Assembly: GCA_022340665.1 (NCBI GenBank)
Contig: JAJDNM010000054.1
Coordinates: 1 to 60,350 of the forward strand
Source of the DNA: Acidobacteriota bacterium
GTDB lineage: Bacteria > Acidobacteriota > Thermoanaerobaculia > Thermoanaerobaculales > Sulfomarinibacteraceae
Length of the DNA stretch: 60,350 nt
Direction: 5' to 3'
Shown here: positions 17,144 through 25,312 of the stretch, in pieces
Position numbering within the stretch: the stretch's first letter is position 1
How the letters are laid out: every line of letters begins with the position of its first letter
Notes under the pieces: generated by a model
Seen by the model: the letters and a program-made list of their open reading frames with translations, nothing else
What the model was told of the DNA's origin: nothing
The model's database searches: none
Made by a program: the position numbers and the translations under genes

Positions 17144-19191
17144 CAGGTGGGTTCCACCTCGACCGCGTTGTCGTGAAAGGCCGCGCCGTGCCCCATGTCC
17201 GTTTCCCGAGCGGCGGAGAGGCGGTTCACTCCGCCACCTTCCGAGAGCCACCATCCGTTGTGGACCACCACGCACCCCGGTTTCAGGCTGTGGTCGATCC
17301 TCACCACGAGCTCGAGTGAGCCACGGCGGTTGAAGATCCGAGCATGATCGCCGTCGGTCAGTGCGCGGTCCGCGGCATCAACCGGGCTCATCTCGAGGAC
17401 AGGATCGGGATCGAGCCCGCGTATCGTCGGAAGGTTGCCGAACTGTGAGTGAATACGGTTCTTGGTGTTCGGTGTCAGAATATGGAGAGGGAATCCTTCA
17501 GCACTGCCGCGTTCCGGCCGTTCGGCGGGCGGTTTCCACAACGGCAACGGATTGCTTCCCCACCGTAGCTCGGCCTCCGTGGAGAGCAGCTCGATCTTGC
17601 CCGAGGGAGTGGGGAAGACGAGGTCCTCCCAGGCAACCTCCTGGGTGCCTGGTGCGAGGATCGGGCCGCAGCGAAGACTGTCGAGGGAGATGTCGGGGAA
17701 TTCCTCGAGCCGCTGCTCGAGCCAGGTTTCGAGCGCGGAATCGGAAGGGAAGGGTATTGCAGCTGCAACCTCGTCCCGGGGCAGCTCGAGCCGTTGCGCC
17801 AGCTCCCAGTAGATTTCCGTCTCGGGTCGGACCTCCCCGGGGGGATTGATCAGCTTGTCCTTGATCTGGATATAGGGGTGCCAATAGGCACCGATGACGT
17901 CAGTCTGCTCGAACATGGTCTTCGCCGGCAGAACGATATCGGCCTCGCGGGCGGTGTCGGTGAGAAACTGGTCGACGACCACGCGAAAATCGAGCCGCCG
18001 AAATGCTTCGACGACCGAATGGGTGTCTGGGTTCTGGGTCACCGGGTTGCCACGTTCGACCCAGGCGACCTTGAGCCCCGGGTCACGCTGCTCAAGCATC
18101 TGGGGTCCCAGGCGCGCAGTCGAGATCGAAACTCTTATCGGGTGGTCGTCGATTTCGGGGGGGTAGAGTGCGAGCGGATCTCTGATCGTACTGAAGACAT
18201 CGCTCTGAAGATTGGCGTAGATCCAACCCGACCCGGCTTTGCCCAGATTCCCGGTGATGGCGAGAAGGGCGATTATTGCGCGCATGGTCTGCGCCGAGTT
18301 CGTGTACCTCTGCATCCCGAACCCTGCACAAATGCTGCACGGAGCTCGCGAAGCGACCAGACTCGCAAGGTCATCGATGACGTCCTCCGGCACGTCGGTG
18401 ATGTCGGCAACGCGGTCGGGCGGAAAGTCGCGGACCATGGCAGCGAACTCCGGGAACCCATGTACGTGCTCACGGATGAAGTCTTCGTCGATCGCGCCAC
18501 GCGCGATCAGCAGATGGGCGACGCCGAGCGCTAGCGCCCCGTCGGTGCCGGGTCTGACTTGCACCAGGAGCTCGGCGCTCTCCGCCGATTGTGTTCGCCG
18601 GGGATCGATGACGACGACGCGCGCGCCGCGTTCCACCGCGTCTTCGACGAATCGCATCTGATGGACATTGGTTTCGGCGGGGTTCTTGCCCCAGAAAATG
18701 ATCAGTCGGGCGTTGACGAGATCCCATGGGGCGTTGTGCTTGTTTTCGCCGAGGGTGAGGCGCGTCGCTTCGAGACCGGCCGGCCAGCAGAGATCTCCGT
18801 AGGTCGTGGTGCAACCACCAAATAGACGCCAGAACTCCTTCGCAACACCGTTCAGCAGCCCCTTTGTGCCGCTCCCGTTATAGAAGAAGACGCTGCGCGG
18901 ACCGAATTCCTCGCGTGCTCGGCTGAGCTCGCTGGAGATACGGGAGATCGCCGAGTCCCACGAAATGGCCTCGAAGTCACCGGACGGGGTGCGCCGAAGC
19001 GGCTGGAGGATCCGCTCGTTCGAGTACACGCGTTCGATGTATGAGAGACCCTTGAGGCACACGCCCTCCGATGTAGCGCGGTTGCCGGAGTGTGACTCGA
19101 TGGCCCGGATCTTTCCATTTTCCACCTCGACACGCATGCCGCAGGTTGAGTAACAGTTTCTCGGGCACGCGGTGGTAAATACATCTCCCAC
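17143..19191 (-). CDS. Molybdopterin oxidoreductase catalytic subunit (DMSO reductase family, no Tat signal)
   Basis: This 682-residue protein begins directly with the FeS-binding domain: C9, C13, C17 and C45 (CPRNCYSTC, GVCLKG) bind the FS0 [4Fe-4S] cluster. The Mo-bis-MGD domains follow, with FYNGSGTKG, a YGDLCWPAG block whose Cys135 is a candidate molybdenum ligand, FWGKNPAETN, and a C-terminal dinucleotide-binding domain (LTPNTKNRIHSQF, VVHNGWWLSEGGG). There is no twin-arginine signal, so with its fused FeS/anchor partner it would face the cytoplasm unless it is exported on a partner. Substrate candidates include sulfur compounds, as in the Psr/Phs branch, but the sequence does not settle this. 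The two genes form an operon transcribed from the 19191 side. Confidence 0.88.
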   Translation of the reverse strand: MGDVFTTACPRNCYSTCGMRVEVENGKIRAIESHSGNRATSEGVCLKGLSYIERVYSNERILQPLRRTPSGDFEAISWDSAISRISSELSRAREEFGPRSVFFYNGSGTKGLLNGVAKEFWRLFGGCTTTYGDLCWPAGLEATRLTLGENKHNAPWDLVNARLIIFWGKNPAETNVHQMRFVEDAVERGARVVVIDPRRTQSAESAELLVQVRPGTDGALALGVAHLLIARGAIDEDFIREHVHGFPEFAAMVRDFPPDRVADITDVPEDVIDDLASLVASRAPCSICAGFGMQRYTNSAQTMRAIIALLAITGNLGKAGSGWIYANLQSDVFSTIRDPLALYPPEIDDHPIRVSISTARLGPQMLEQRDPGLKVAWVERGNPVTQNPDTHSVVEAFRRLDFRVVVDQFLTDTAREADIVLPAKTMFEQTDVIGAYWHPYIQIKDKLINPPGEVRPETEIYWELAQRLELPRDEVAAAIPFPSDSALETWLEQRLEEFPDISLDSLRCGPILAPGTQEVAWEDLVFPTPSGKIELLSTEAELRWGSNPLPLWKPPAERPERGSAEGFPLHILTPNTKNRIHSQFGNLPTIRGLDPDPVLEMSPVDAADRALTDGDHARIFNRRGSLELVVRIDHSLKPGCVVVHNGWWLSEGGGVNRLSAARETDMGHGAAFHDNAVEVEPT

Positions 19192-19508
19192 CGCACGAGT
19201 ATAGGTTGAACCCTGCGGCTATCATCCTTCGCCAGGTGGCAAGTCTCATTTCCCTGTGAAACCGAATGAGCAAGCAGTAACCGTCATCGCCATTGCCAAT
19301 TCGATCGGGGAACACCGTGAGCGAACGACGAAAACGGTGGAGAAAGCAAAGGCGCGCCGATGAAAAGGCCACAGATCCCTTGATCGTACGCTTTCCGCTT
19401 CGTCCTCAGGCCTTCTCTGTGACAGATCGCTCAACCGGTCGGGATGGCATCGCAAAACCGTGTTGCAGCATCGCTCGGAATGACGGATTGACGATGCATC
19501 GCGCGCTG
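19192..19508. other. Gene-free 317-base interval between two minus-strand genes
   Basis: This lies between the molybdoenzyme start (19191) and the M28 peptidase stop (19509). Short plus-strand frames cross it, but they run antisense into the peptidase gene and show no domain or ribosome-binding site. A loosely purine-rich stretch (AACGGTGGAGAAAGCAAAGG) faces a pyrimidine-rich one (GCTTTCCGCTTCGTCC), a weak echo of the repeat elements elsewhere. It presumably holds the molybdoenzyme promoter, which I could not locate. Confidence 0.4.
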
Positions 19509-21773
19509 TCAGCGGTCGGTGACGTACTCCGCCAAATTCCTCCAGAATTCGAGGTTGGGAGCCTGTCCCCCCGGGGCACCGAGAATTCCGAGGTCCGCGA
19601 GCACCAACACCTCCCCGGCGCCCGCATTTGCCAGCGCGACCACCGGATGGACGCCGACGCGGGCCAGCATTTCGAACTCGGGAGCGGAGAATCGAACGGC
19701 GTTGTCGTCTGCCAGCTGCAGATCGGGGATCCCGGCGACTAACTCGTGGTTGGACGTGATTGTGGCAGTCGTCTGGGCGAGGCCCAAATGGCCCACGGTG
19801 AAGCTCACGCCGAAGCGTTCGGCCAGCAAGTTGGCGTCTTCCCAATCCTCGTTGTCCTCGTAGGCGTAGTTGACGTACTTGAGGCGACGAGCGCTGTTGG
19901 TGATGATGAGCAGCCCTCCATCACGGACCCAGTCTTCGAGTAGATCGACCTCGGCGATCGTCCAGGCCTCGTCGTAGAGTGAAAGGTCTCCTTCGCTGCT
20001 TGGATAGTCGTAAACCGGGAGGGCGATGACCATGTCCGTGTCCTCGAGATCCGCGGCCGTCAGCGCACTGCCATAAGGCACTGTGTCGACGTCGATGCCT
20101 TCCCACGCCATTGCCATACCGAACTCGGTGAAGCTCGGCGCCGACATGTGGGCAGCCTCGGTGTGTGAGCCGACGAACAGGGCGCGGTGGGTTGCCGGCG
20201 GCGTCACCCGGAGCTGCGGGTTGTCCTCTGCCGTCCGCAGCGCCGCCGTCAACAGCACTTCGGCCATTTCCTGGTAGACGCCCCGGACCTCCTGGGCGAG
20301 CTCAACCGTGTCGTAGGGATCGTGCAAGTGGTTGTCGTAGTGCACCTCGAGCTCATCATAAGGATTCATGAAAATCATGTTCGCGCTCGGAAGGTCGAGC
20401 GCCACGAAATTCCCGTTGTCAGACCCCAGCCCATAGTAGGGAACCGGTTCGGTGTGGATGCCTCTGATCAAAGCAGCGTCCTCGAGGTATGCCGGCCAAA
20501 GAATGCGATCATCGCCGAAGCGCCCGTAGGGCCAGGTTTCCAAAGTGATGTAATTCGAGATGTCATCGACCGGTCGCCCCAGGCAGTCCATCTGGAGCAT
20601 CGCGATACTTCGGTCGATCAGCTCCGAATGGGCGGACACGAACGACGCGGAACCGAAGAGCCCGCGCTCGTGGCTGCCGAACCACACGAGATGGAGATCC
20701 ACCGGCGGTATGGTGCGAGACCGGTCGAGCGCGCGAGCGACCTCCACTAAAGCCGCGGAACCGCTGCCGTTGTCCAAAGCTCCGGGTGTGTTCGGAGAGT
20801 CGATATGGGCACCGAGAATCATTGCGCGTGAGGGGTCTCTTCCGGGGATACGTGCCATCAGGAAGGAGGAGACGCCCGGAGAGAAGAGATCGACGTCCCA
20901 GGTCAACCTCGCTCCCTGGAGATTCGCCAGGTCGTTCCAACTGTCCACCCCAGCGACGTCCAGGTCTTCGAGGCGGACCACCATGACCGGCGGCAGGGGA
21001 TCGACCTCGACCCACGTGAAGGCGGGAAGGTCGCTGGCAAAGCTTCCGTGACTCAGCCCGCGCCGATTCGAGTAACTCGTAACCAGGACGATCCCTGCCG
21101 GCTGCAGCTCGGCGATGCGCCAGGCCCGTTCGACCGCGACCGAAAGGTCGTTGATGACGCGGTCGATCACCTCGTAGTCCAGGAACACCACGCGTCCGGC
21201 GACCTGAGGCGCCGTCAGGGAGTCGATTTCAGCTGCGGAGCGGACCAGAATGGGAGCTCCTTCGACGGTCACCGGATCGCTTCGAGTGTCATTGAGGGTG
21301 CCGTCCGAGTCGAATCGGATCGCCAGGTCGATCCGGTCGCGATGGCCCGGCGGCGCGCTGGCCGGAACCTCGATGAAAGCATCATTCGTCCTGAGATAAA
21401 CGCGCGTCTGCCAAAACTCGATGCCAAGGAATGTCCGGAAGTACTGGCGTTCCAGCTGGAGACCGCGAACCCGGAGAAATCCCATCCTGGAGAGGCGTTT
21501 TTCGACCCACGATATAGCCTGCTCCTCACCTCGAGTCGTAGAGTGCCGCCACCCGTTGTTGCTGCCGATGGAGGTGAGCTCGGTGAGCGTGGTGAGAAGG
21601 CGATCGGCGGTGATCTGCGAAAAGGGATCGCCTTCGACCGACCGGCGCCCGCTCGCGCGGTGAATCGCGGCGCCTTCGTTGGTGAGTCTCTTTTCCGGTG
21701 CGGATTCTGGCGTGGCGCCCAGAGATAGGCCGACTGCCACGAGCGAAACCACGATTCGCGAAATCTGGGGCAT
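19509..21773 (-). CDS. Exported M28-family zinc peptidase with substituted general base and C-terminal GATase-like domain
   Basis: This 754-residue protein has a signal peptide (RIVVSLVAVGLSLGA). A PA-like domain lies within about 170-290. The M28 core keeps all five zinc ligands: H323 (GAHIDS), D334 (GALDNGSG), E369, D396 (LQMDCLG) and H484 (HDPYDT). Family members have adjacent Glu-Glu at the active site, the first being the general base. Here the block reads FGSHERGLFGS, so H368 replaces that Glu while the zinc-binding Glu is kept. Residues about 510-750 resemble a class I glutamine-amidotransferase-like/DUF4350 fold (ALFVGSH, LEDWVRDGGLLIITNSARR). It is probably periplasmic. Whether it is active is open. 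Confidence 0.85.
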   Translation of the reverse strand: MPQISRIVVSLVAVGLSLGATPESAPEKRLTNEGAAIHRASGRRSVEGDPFSQITADRLLTTLTELTSIGSNNGWRHSTTRGEEQAISWVEKRLSRMGFLRVRGLQLERQYFRTFLGIEFWQTRVYLRTNDAFIEVPASAPPGHRDRIDLAIRFDSDGTLNDTRSDPVTVEGAPILVRSAAEIDSLTAPQVAGRVVFLDYEVIDRVINDLSVAVERAWRIAELQPAGIVLVTSYSNRRGLSHGSFASDLPAFTWVEVDPLPPVMVVRLEDLDVAGVDSWNDLANLQGARLTWDVDLFSPGVSSFLMARIPGRDPSRAMILGAHIDSPNTPGALDNGSGSAALVEVARALDRSRTIPPVDLHLVWFGSHERGLFGSASFVSAHSELIDRSIAMLQMDCLGRPVDDISNYITLETWPYGRFGDDRILWPAYLEDAALIRGIHTEPVPYYGLGSDNGNFVALDLPSANMIFMNPYDELEVHYDNHLHDPYDTVELAQEVRGVYQEMAEVLLTAALRTAEDNPQLRVTPPATHRALFVGSHTEAAHMSAPSFTEFGMAMAWEGIDVDTVPYGSALTAADLEDTDMVIALPVYDYPSSEGDLSLYDEAWTIAEVDLLEDWVRDGGLLIITNSARRLKYVNYAYEDNEDWEDANLLAERFGVSFTVGHLGLAQTTATITSNHELVAGIPDLQLADDNAVRFSAPEFEMLARVGVHPVVALANAGAGEVLVLADLGILGAPGGQAPNLEFWRNLAEYVTDR

Positions 21774-21915
21774 TACTTCCTCCTCCGGAGAAGTCCCACC
21801 ATAGATATACCGCGGATTCCAAGCGAAGTTTCCACAATCTCGACCGCGCGCCGGTGGACGGAGCCCGTGGTACCCTCGGCGAGAACATCTTCAATGTGGT
21901 GAGGCTCAACAAAAA

Positions 21916-22398
21916 ATGACGGATTGGCAGCGAGGGCGTATGATTTCCTCGATCGGGACCATAGAAGTGTCGGTGGATGACGCGGGTGCCCTGACAAGCA
22001 TCTCGTTCGTGGATGACACCTCGACGGAATTGGGAAAACCCGACGACGCCTGTGTCCGTGTAATTCGCCAACTCCAAGAGTACCTCCGGGGCGAGAGGCG
22101 GCGTTTCCGGCTCCCCCTCGCGCCCGACGGAACCGAATTCGAGCACCGAGTGTGGGCCGAGGTGTGCCGGATCCCTTTCGGTTCCACCGACACCTACGGT
22201 GAGATTGCGCGCCGACTCGGAGTTCCCGATTCCGCTCGCGCGGTCGGGGCAGCCAACTCCCGAAATCCGATCGCAATCATGATTCCGTGCCATCGCGTAA
22301 TCGGTGCCGGAGGAGGCCTCACCGGATACGCTGGAGGCATCGATCGCAAGAAGTGGCTGCTCGACCACGAAGCGGGTCAACTGCGCCTCGGATTTTAA
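21916..22398 (+). CDS. ogt: Methylated-DNA--protein-cysteine methyltransferase
   Basis: This 160-residue suicide repair protein moves the alkyl group from O6-alkylguanine in DNA onto its own cysteine. The active-site motif is IPCHRVIG (Cys125). The DNA-binding helix-turn-helix block FEHRVWAEVCRIPFGSTDTYGEIA and the asparagine hinge GAANSRNP precede it, all at standard spacing. There is no N-terminal Ada metal-binding domain, so this is Ogt-type rather than Ada. An in-frame ATG eight codons downstream is an alternative start. The gene is divergent from the M28 peptidase gene and convergent with the WS/DGAT gene, with the AACGTT repeat element at its 3' end. Confidence 0.93.
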   Translation: MTDWQRGRMISSIGTIEVSVDDAGALTSISFVDDTSTELGKPDDACVRVIRQLQEYLRGERRRFRLPLAPDGTEFEHRVWAEVCRIPFGSTDTYGEIARRLGVPDSARAVGAANSRNPIAIMIPCHRVIGAGGGLTGYAGGIDRKKWLLDHEAGQLRLGF

Positions 22399-22507
22399 AA
22401 CGTTAAAACGTTAAACGTTTAAACGTTATAGCGTTGGGAGATTGAAGGGCAGGGCAGAGGCAAGCAGGGGGCGCGGGTGGAACGTTTCAACGCTCGAACG
22501 TTCAACC
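22397..22507. repeat. Intergenic octad-type hairpin element (AACGTT units) between convergent genes
   Basis: The left arm (22397-22435) repeats AAAACGTT-like units at mostly 8-base spacing. The right arm (22479-22507) reads GAACGTTT, CAACGCTC, GAACGTTC. Because AACGTT is its own reverse complement, each arm can fold on itself or pair with the other. The core is purine-rich, GGGCAGGGCAGAGGC. The right arm contains the stop codon of the WS/DGAT gene (22502-22504), and the left arm begins at the ogt stop. Confidence 0.7.
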
Positions 22508-23899
22508 GTGTTCTTTTATCAACGACGCCATCTCTTGCTGAAAAGCGTCGATGATGGTTTCGGGGTCCGGCACCAGACCCGAGTCCGTGGCGACGCCCAA
22601 GCGCACCTGTCCGGCGTAACTGAGAATGCTGACGCCGAGGCCGAGGCGAGCCGATTGCGGTACCCAGAACATCATGCTGCGCATCGCCTTGCCCGCCAGG
22701 TAGATTTCTTCACGCGGTCCGGGAACGTTTGTCATTACGGCTGTCGCCTTTGATCCGAATAGCTGCAGGGCGACGCTTTCGACCTTCGGCCCCGTGAGGC
22801 CGACCGCGTTCAGCAGGGCGAAGATGACCATTGGCTCGGACGATCTCTTGATCGCGTCCATCCGCTGCTTGAGCTCGGTCAGCCGGTCATCACGATCGGC
22901 GATGCCGATCGGCAGGGCGAGGAAGACCAGTCCGAAGCGATTCCCCAGGTTGATGATGTCGGACTCGGGACGCAGGTTGACCGGCACCACGGCTCGAATG
23001 TCGAGATCGTCCTCGACGTCGACGTTGCGGCCGATGAGGTAACGCCGGATTGCGCCGGTGACGCCGGCTAGAAGGACATCATTGATCGTCGCGCCCTTGG
23101 ACTTCGAGTAGGCCTTGACGTCCTCCAGTGGCAGAACGCGAGACCAGGCGCAGCGCTTGGAGGTCGTGAGCTCCCCTTTGAAGATGGTCTCGGGGTCGGC
23201 AGGCATGGTTGCCAGCCGGGCGAGAACAGCGGTCCCTTTCGCCCCTTCCGTCATCATCTCGGCGGCTCGCGAAGGGTCGGAAAGGGTTTCCAGCGTTTTG
23301 TCGACCAGTCGGGCGGTCACCCGACTGACGGAATACACCGCGTCGTTGACGACTTCCGGCAGCCAGAAACCCTGGCCCAACGGTTTTCGCCGCCGGTGCC
23401 CACGTCGCACCTTGGCAGAGCCCTTTGGCGAGTCGTCGGTGAGGCTGAGCAGCACCCGCACCAGGGCGATGCCGTCTGCGATGCAGTGGTGGATCTTTGC
23501 GACCACCGCCGAACCGCCACGGTAATTCTCGATGTATTGGAACTGCCACAGGGGCTTGGAGTAGTCGAGCGGGGTGCTCATGATCGTGCTCACCAGCTCC
23601 TGGAGCTCCTTCTGGCCTCCTGGATCCGGCAGTGCCACTCGCTGCAGGTGCGCGCGGAGGTTGAAGTGCTCGTCGTCGACCCAGCGCGGACCGAGGCCAG
23701 GCACGGTCGACAGCGCGACCTTCTGCCGAAATCGTTCGAACGGCAGGAGGCGGTCCTCGATCAGCTCCTTGAGCTCGTCGAAATCCAGCTTTTCGTAAAA
23801 CGACATCACCCCGGTGATGAGCATCAGGTTGGTGGGGGACTCCATGTGCAGCCACGCCGCGTCCACGTTCGACATCGGCTTGCCTTCGAGCAGAGCCAT
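22502..23899 (-). CDS. WS/DGAT wax ester synthase / diacylglycerol acyltransferase
   Basis: This 465-residue protein carries the HHxxxDG acyltransferase motif as HHCIADG (H137, H138, D142). The family's other landmarks are present: PLWQF, NDVLLAGVTGAIRRYL, VPVNLRPES, NVPGPREEIYLAG and the C-terminal SYAGQVRLGV block. Such enzymes use acyl-CoA to make wax esters or triacylglycerol, at the inner face of the membrane and lipid bodies. A storage-lipid or membrane-lipid role is plausible. The PlsC-like gene at 11.2 kb is not adjacent, so no operon link is implied. The stop codon sits inside the right arm of a repeat element. Confidence 0.92.
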   Translation of the reverse strand: MALLEGKPMSNVDAAWLHMESPTNLMLITGVMSFYEKLDFDELKELIEDRLLPFERFRQKVALSTVPGLGPRWVDDEHFNLRAHLQRVALPDPGGQKELQELVSTIMSTPLDYSKPLWQFQYIENYRGGSAVVAKIHHCIADGIALVRVLLSLTDDSPKGSAKVRRGHRRRKPLGQGFWLPEVVNDAVYSVSRVTARLVDKTLETLSDPSRAAEMMTEGAKGTAVLARLATMPADPETIFKGELTTSKRCAWSRVLPLEDVKAYSKSKGATINDVLLAGVTGAIRRYLIGRNVDVEDDLDIRAVVPVNLRPESDIINLGNRFGLVFLALPIGIADRDDRLTELKQRMDAIKRSSEPMVIFALLNAVGLTGPKVESVALQLFGSKATAVMTNVPGPREEIYLAGKAMRSMMFWVPQSARLGLGVSILSYAGQVRLGVATDSGLVPDPETIIDAFQQEMASLIKEHG

Positions 23900-24092
23900 T
23901 TCAGACGTCCTCCCCGCTGGTTCTGTGCAGACTTTACCAGAGCCGACGGGAGGGCAGTGGTTCGACTCGACGGCCTTTCCCTACCGCCCGCCCACGGCAC
24001 TATGGCTCGACGGGTTCCCCTGCCCACCCAACCTCGGCTCGTCGGCACCTGTTCTCATCGATGCCGATGGCATGCCTGATCGATGAGTCCCC

Positions 24093-24132
24093 GCCGTTTT
24101 GCCGTCTGGCCGTCTCGCCGTCGAGCCGTCAG
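24093..24132. repeat. Perfectly phased octad tandem repeat (GCCGTCnn x5)
   Basis: Five consecutive 8-base units read GCCGTTTT, GCCGTCTG, GCCGTCTC, GCCGTCGA, GCCGTCAG. They start 5 bases past the stop codon of the S9 peptidase gene (24138) in its direction of transcription. Upstream at about 23968, TCGACGGC is the exact reverse complement of GCCGTCGA, so partial arm pairing is possible. It is GC-rich, unlike most other family members. Confidence 0.65.
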
Positions 24133-24137
24133 CCCTT

Positions 24138-25208
24138 CTACGGTGCCGCCCTGCCCTCCGATGAAATGCCGAGGGTTATTCCGGGATTGGGCGGCTTCAA
24201 GTAACGCGCGAGAAAGGCGTAGGTCTTCTTCCGATAGCCCCACGCCTCTGGCGTGTCGAGACGGTCGAAGCTGTGCCCGCCGGGGACGTCTGAGACCTCG
24301 TGCTCGAAATCCTTTCCCGCCGCGGTCAGGGCCTCGATCAGGTGCTGGACCTCTATATAGTTGACGTCTTCGTCGTGGATGTTGGTGTGGATCCGTAGGG
24401 GCTTGGTGAGCTTGTCGACCGACCACACCGGCGAGCGGCGCTTGTACTCCGCCAGGTTCTCCTCTGCGGACTTGCCGATGAAGTAGTCCGCTTCGTAAAG
24501 ATCGCGGTATCCCTGGGAGGCGTAACCCATGCGCTGGACGAGATCAGAAACCGGAACGCCGGCGAAGCCGCAGGCGTAGGAATCGGGGTAGCGAAAGAGG
24601 CTGAAAAGGGTGATCAGTCCGCCGTGGCTCCAGCCGAGAATGCCGACCCGGCTGCGGTCGACGCGCGGGTGGTTCTCGACCACCCAATCACGGGCGGCGA
24701 GCGCATCCGCGACCTCGAGGCCACCGTAATCGATGTCCTCGTACATGCCGCGGCCGTAACCGGTGGAACCGCGATATTCCGGAGCAACGACGATGTAGCC
24801 CTGGGTGATCAGCTCGCGCACGATGTGCGCGTAGTAGGTGGTGAAGTCGCCGTGGACACCGCCGTGTGGCAGGACCAGTAACGGGAGTTTGCCTTCATCG
24901 TCGAAGCCTTTCGGCGTGAAGAGATAGGCGTAGAACTTGAGCTGATTGCCAGCATTGACGCCGGTCGGGTTCTCTTCCTTCCATCGTGGTGGACCGTAGA
25001 TGCGGCTCTTGTCGACAACCGCTACATCACCGACCCGTTCGTACCAGAGGATGTCATCGATGCGCTTGGCGAGAACGTCGAGCTCGTGGCCGATGCTCTC
25101 GCGTGATTTCTTGATGGCTTCGACAGTCTCGTTCTCCGGGGAATCTGCGAAGACGGCGAGGTTGCATGAAAGAATGGTGGCGAGGAAGAGCACGGCGATT
25201 CGTTGCAT
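24138..25208 (-). CDS. Exported prolyl oligopeptidase-family (S9-like) serine hydrolase
   Basis: The ATG at 25208 is preceded by AGGAGG and opens a signal peptide (RIAVLFLATILSCNLAVFA), giving 356 residues; the frame further upstream crosses a repeat element and is not coding. The catalytic domain is an alpha/beta-hydrolase with the S9 layout: the nucleophile elbow GWSHGG (Ser194), an oxyanion-like VAPEYRGSTGYG block, the acid in NIHDED (about 279-281) and GGHSF (His312). The N-terminal beta-propeller that limits substrate size in S9 enzymes is absent, so this is the short acylaminoacyl-peptidase/dipeptidyl-peptidase-like hydrolase form. It is probably periplasmic; whether it cleaves peptides or esters is open. 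Confidence 0.85.
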   Translation of the reverse strand: MQRIAVLFLATILSCNLAVFADSPENETVEAIKKSRESIGHELDVLAKRIDDILWYERVGDVAVVDKSRIYGPPRWKEENPTGVNAGNQLKFYAYLFTPKGFDDEGKLPLLVLPHGGVHGDFTTYYAHIVRELITQGYIVVAPEYRGSTGYGRGMYEDIDYGGLEVADALAARDWVVENHPRVDRSRVGILGWSHGGLITLFSLFRYPDSYACGFAGVPVSDLVQRMGYASQGYRDLYEADYFIGKSAEENLAEYKRRSPVWSVDKLTKPLRIHTNIHDEDVNYIEVQHLIEALTAAGKDFEHEVSDVPGGHSFDRLDTPEAWGYRKKTYAFLARYLKPPNPGITLGISSEGRAAP

Positions 25209-25265
25209 GGCGCGGCCTCCTTCGGAGCACAATTCTATACCGGCGCCACAGGGCGGGTGCGCGGC

Positions 25266-25300
25266 AAATTCGAAATCCGAAATTCGAAATTCGAAATGCG
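25266..25300. repeat. Heptad tandem repeat (AAATTCG x5)
   Basis: Five perfectly phased 7-base units read AAATTCG, AAATCCG, AAATTCG, AAATTCG, AAATGCG, flanked by GC-rich sequence. They lie 12 bases past the stop of the amidotransferase gene. On the minus strand this is nearly the same sequence as the left arm at 44221-44257, a shared stretch of about 35 bases, so these two are dispersed copies of one element. The right arm is missing here. Confidence 0.75.
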
Positions 25301-25312
25301 TCGGGCGGCCGG

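Noticed and set aside
19293-19742. 149-codon plus-strand frame starting in the gap before the M28 peptidase gene
   Set aside because: Most of it lies antisense to the peptidase gene, and no domain or ribosome-binding site supports it.
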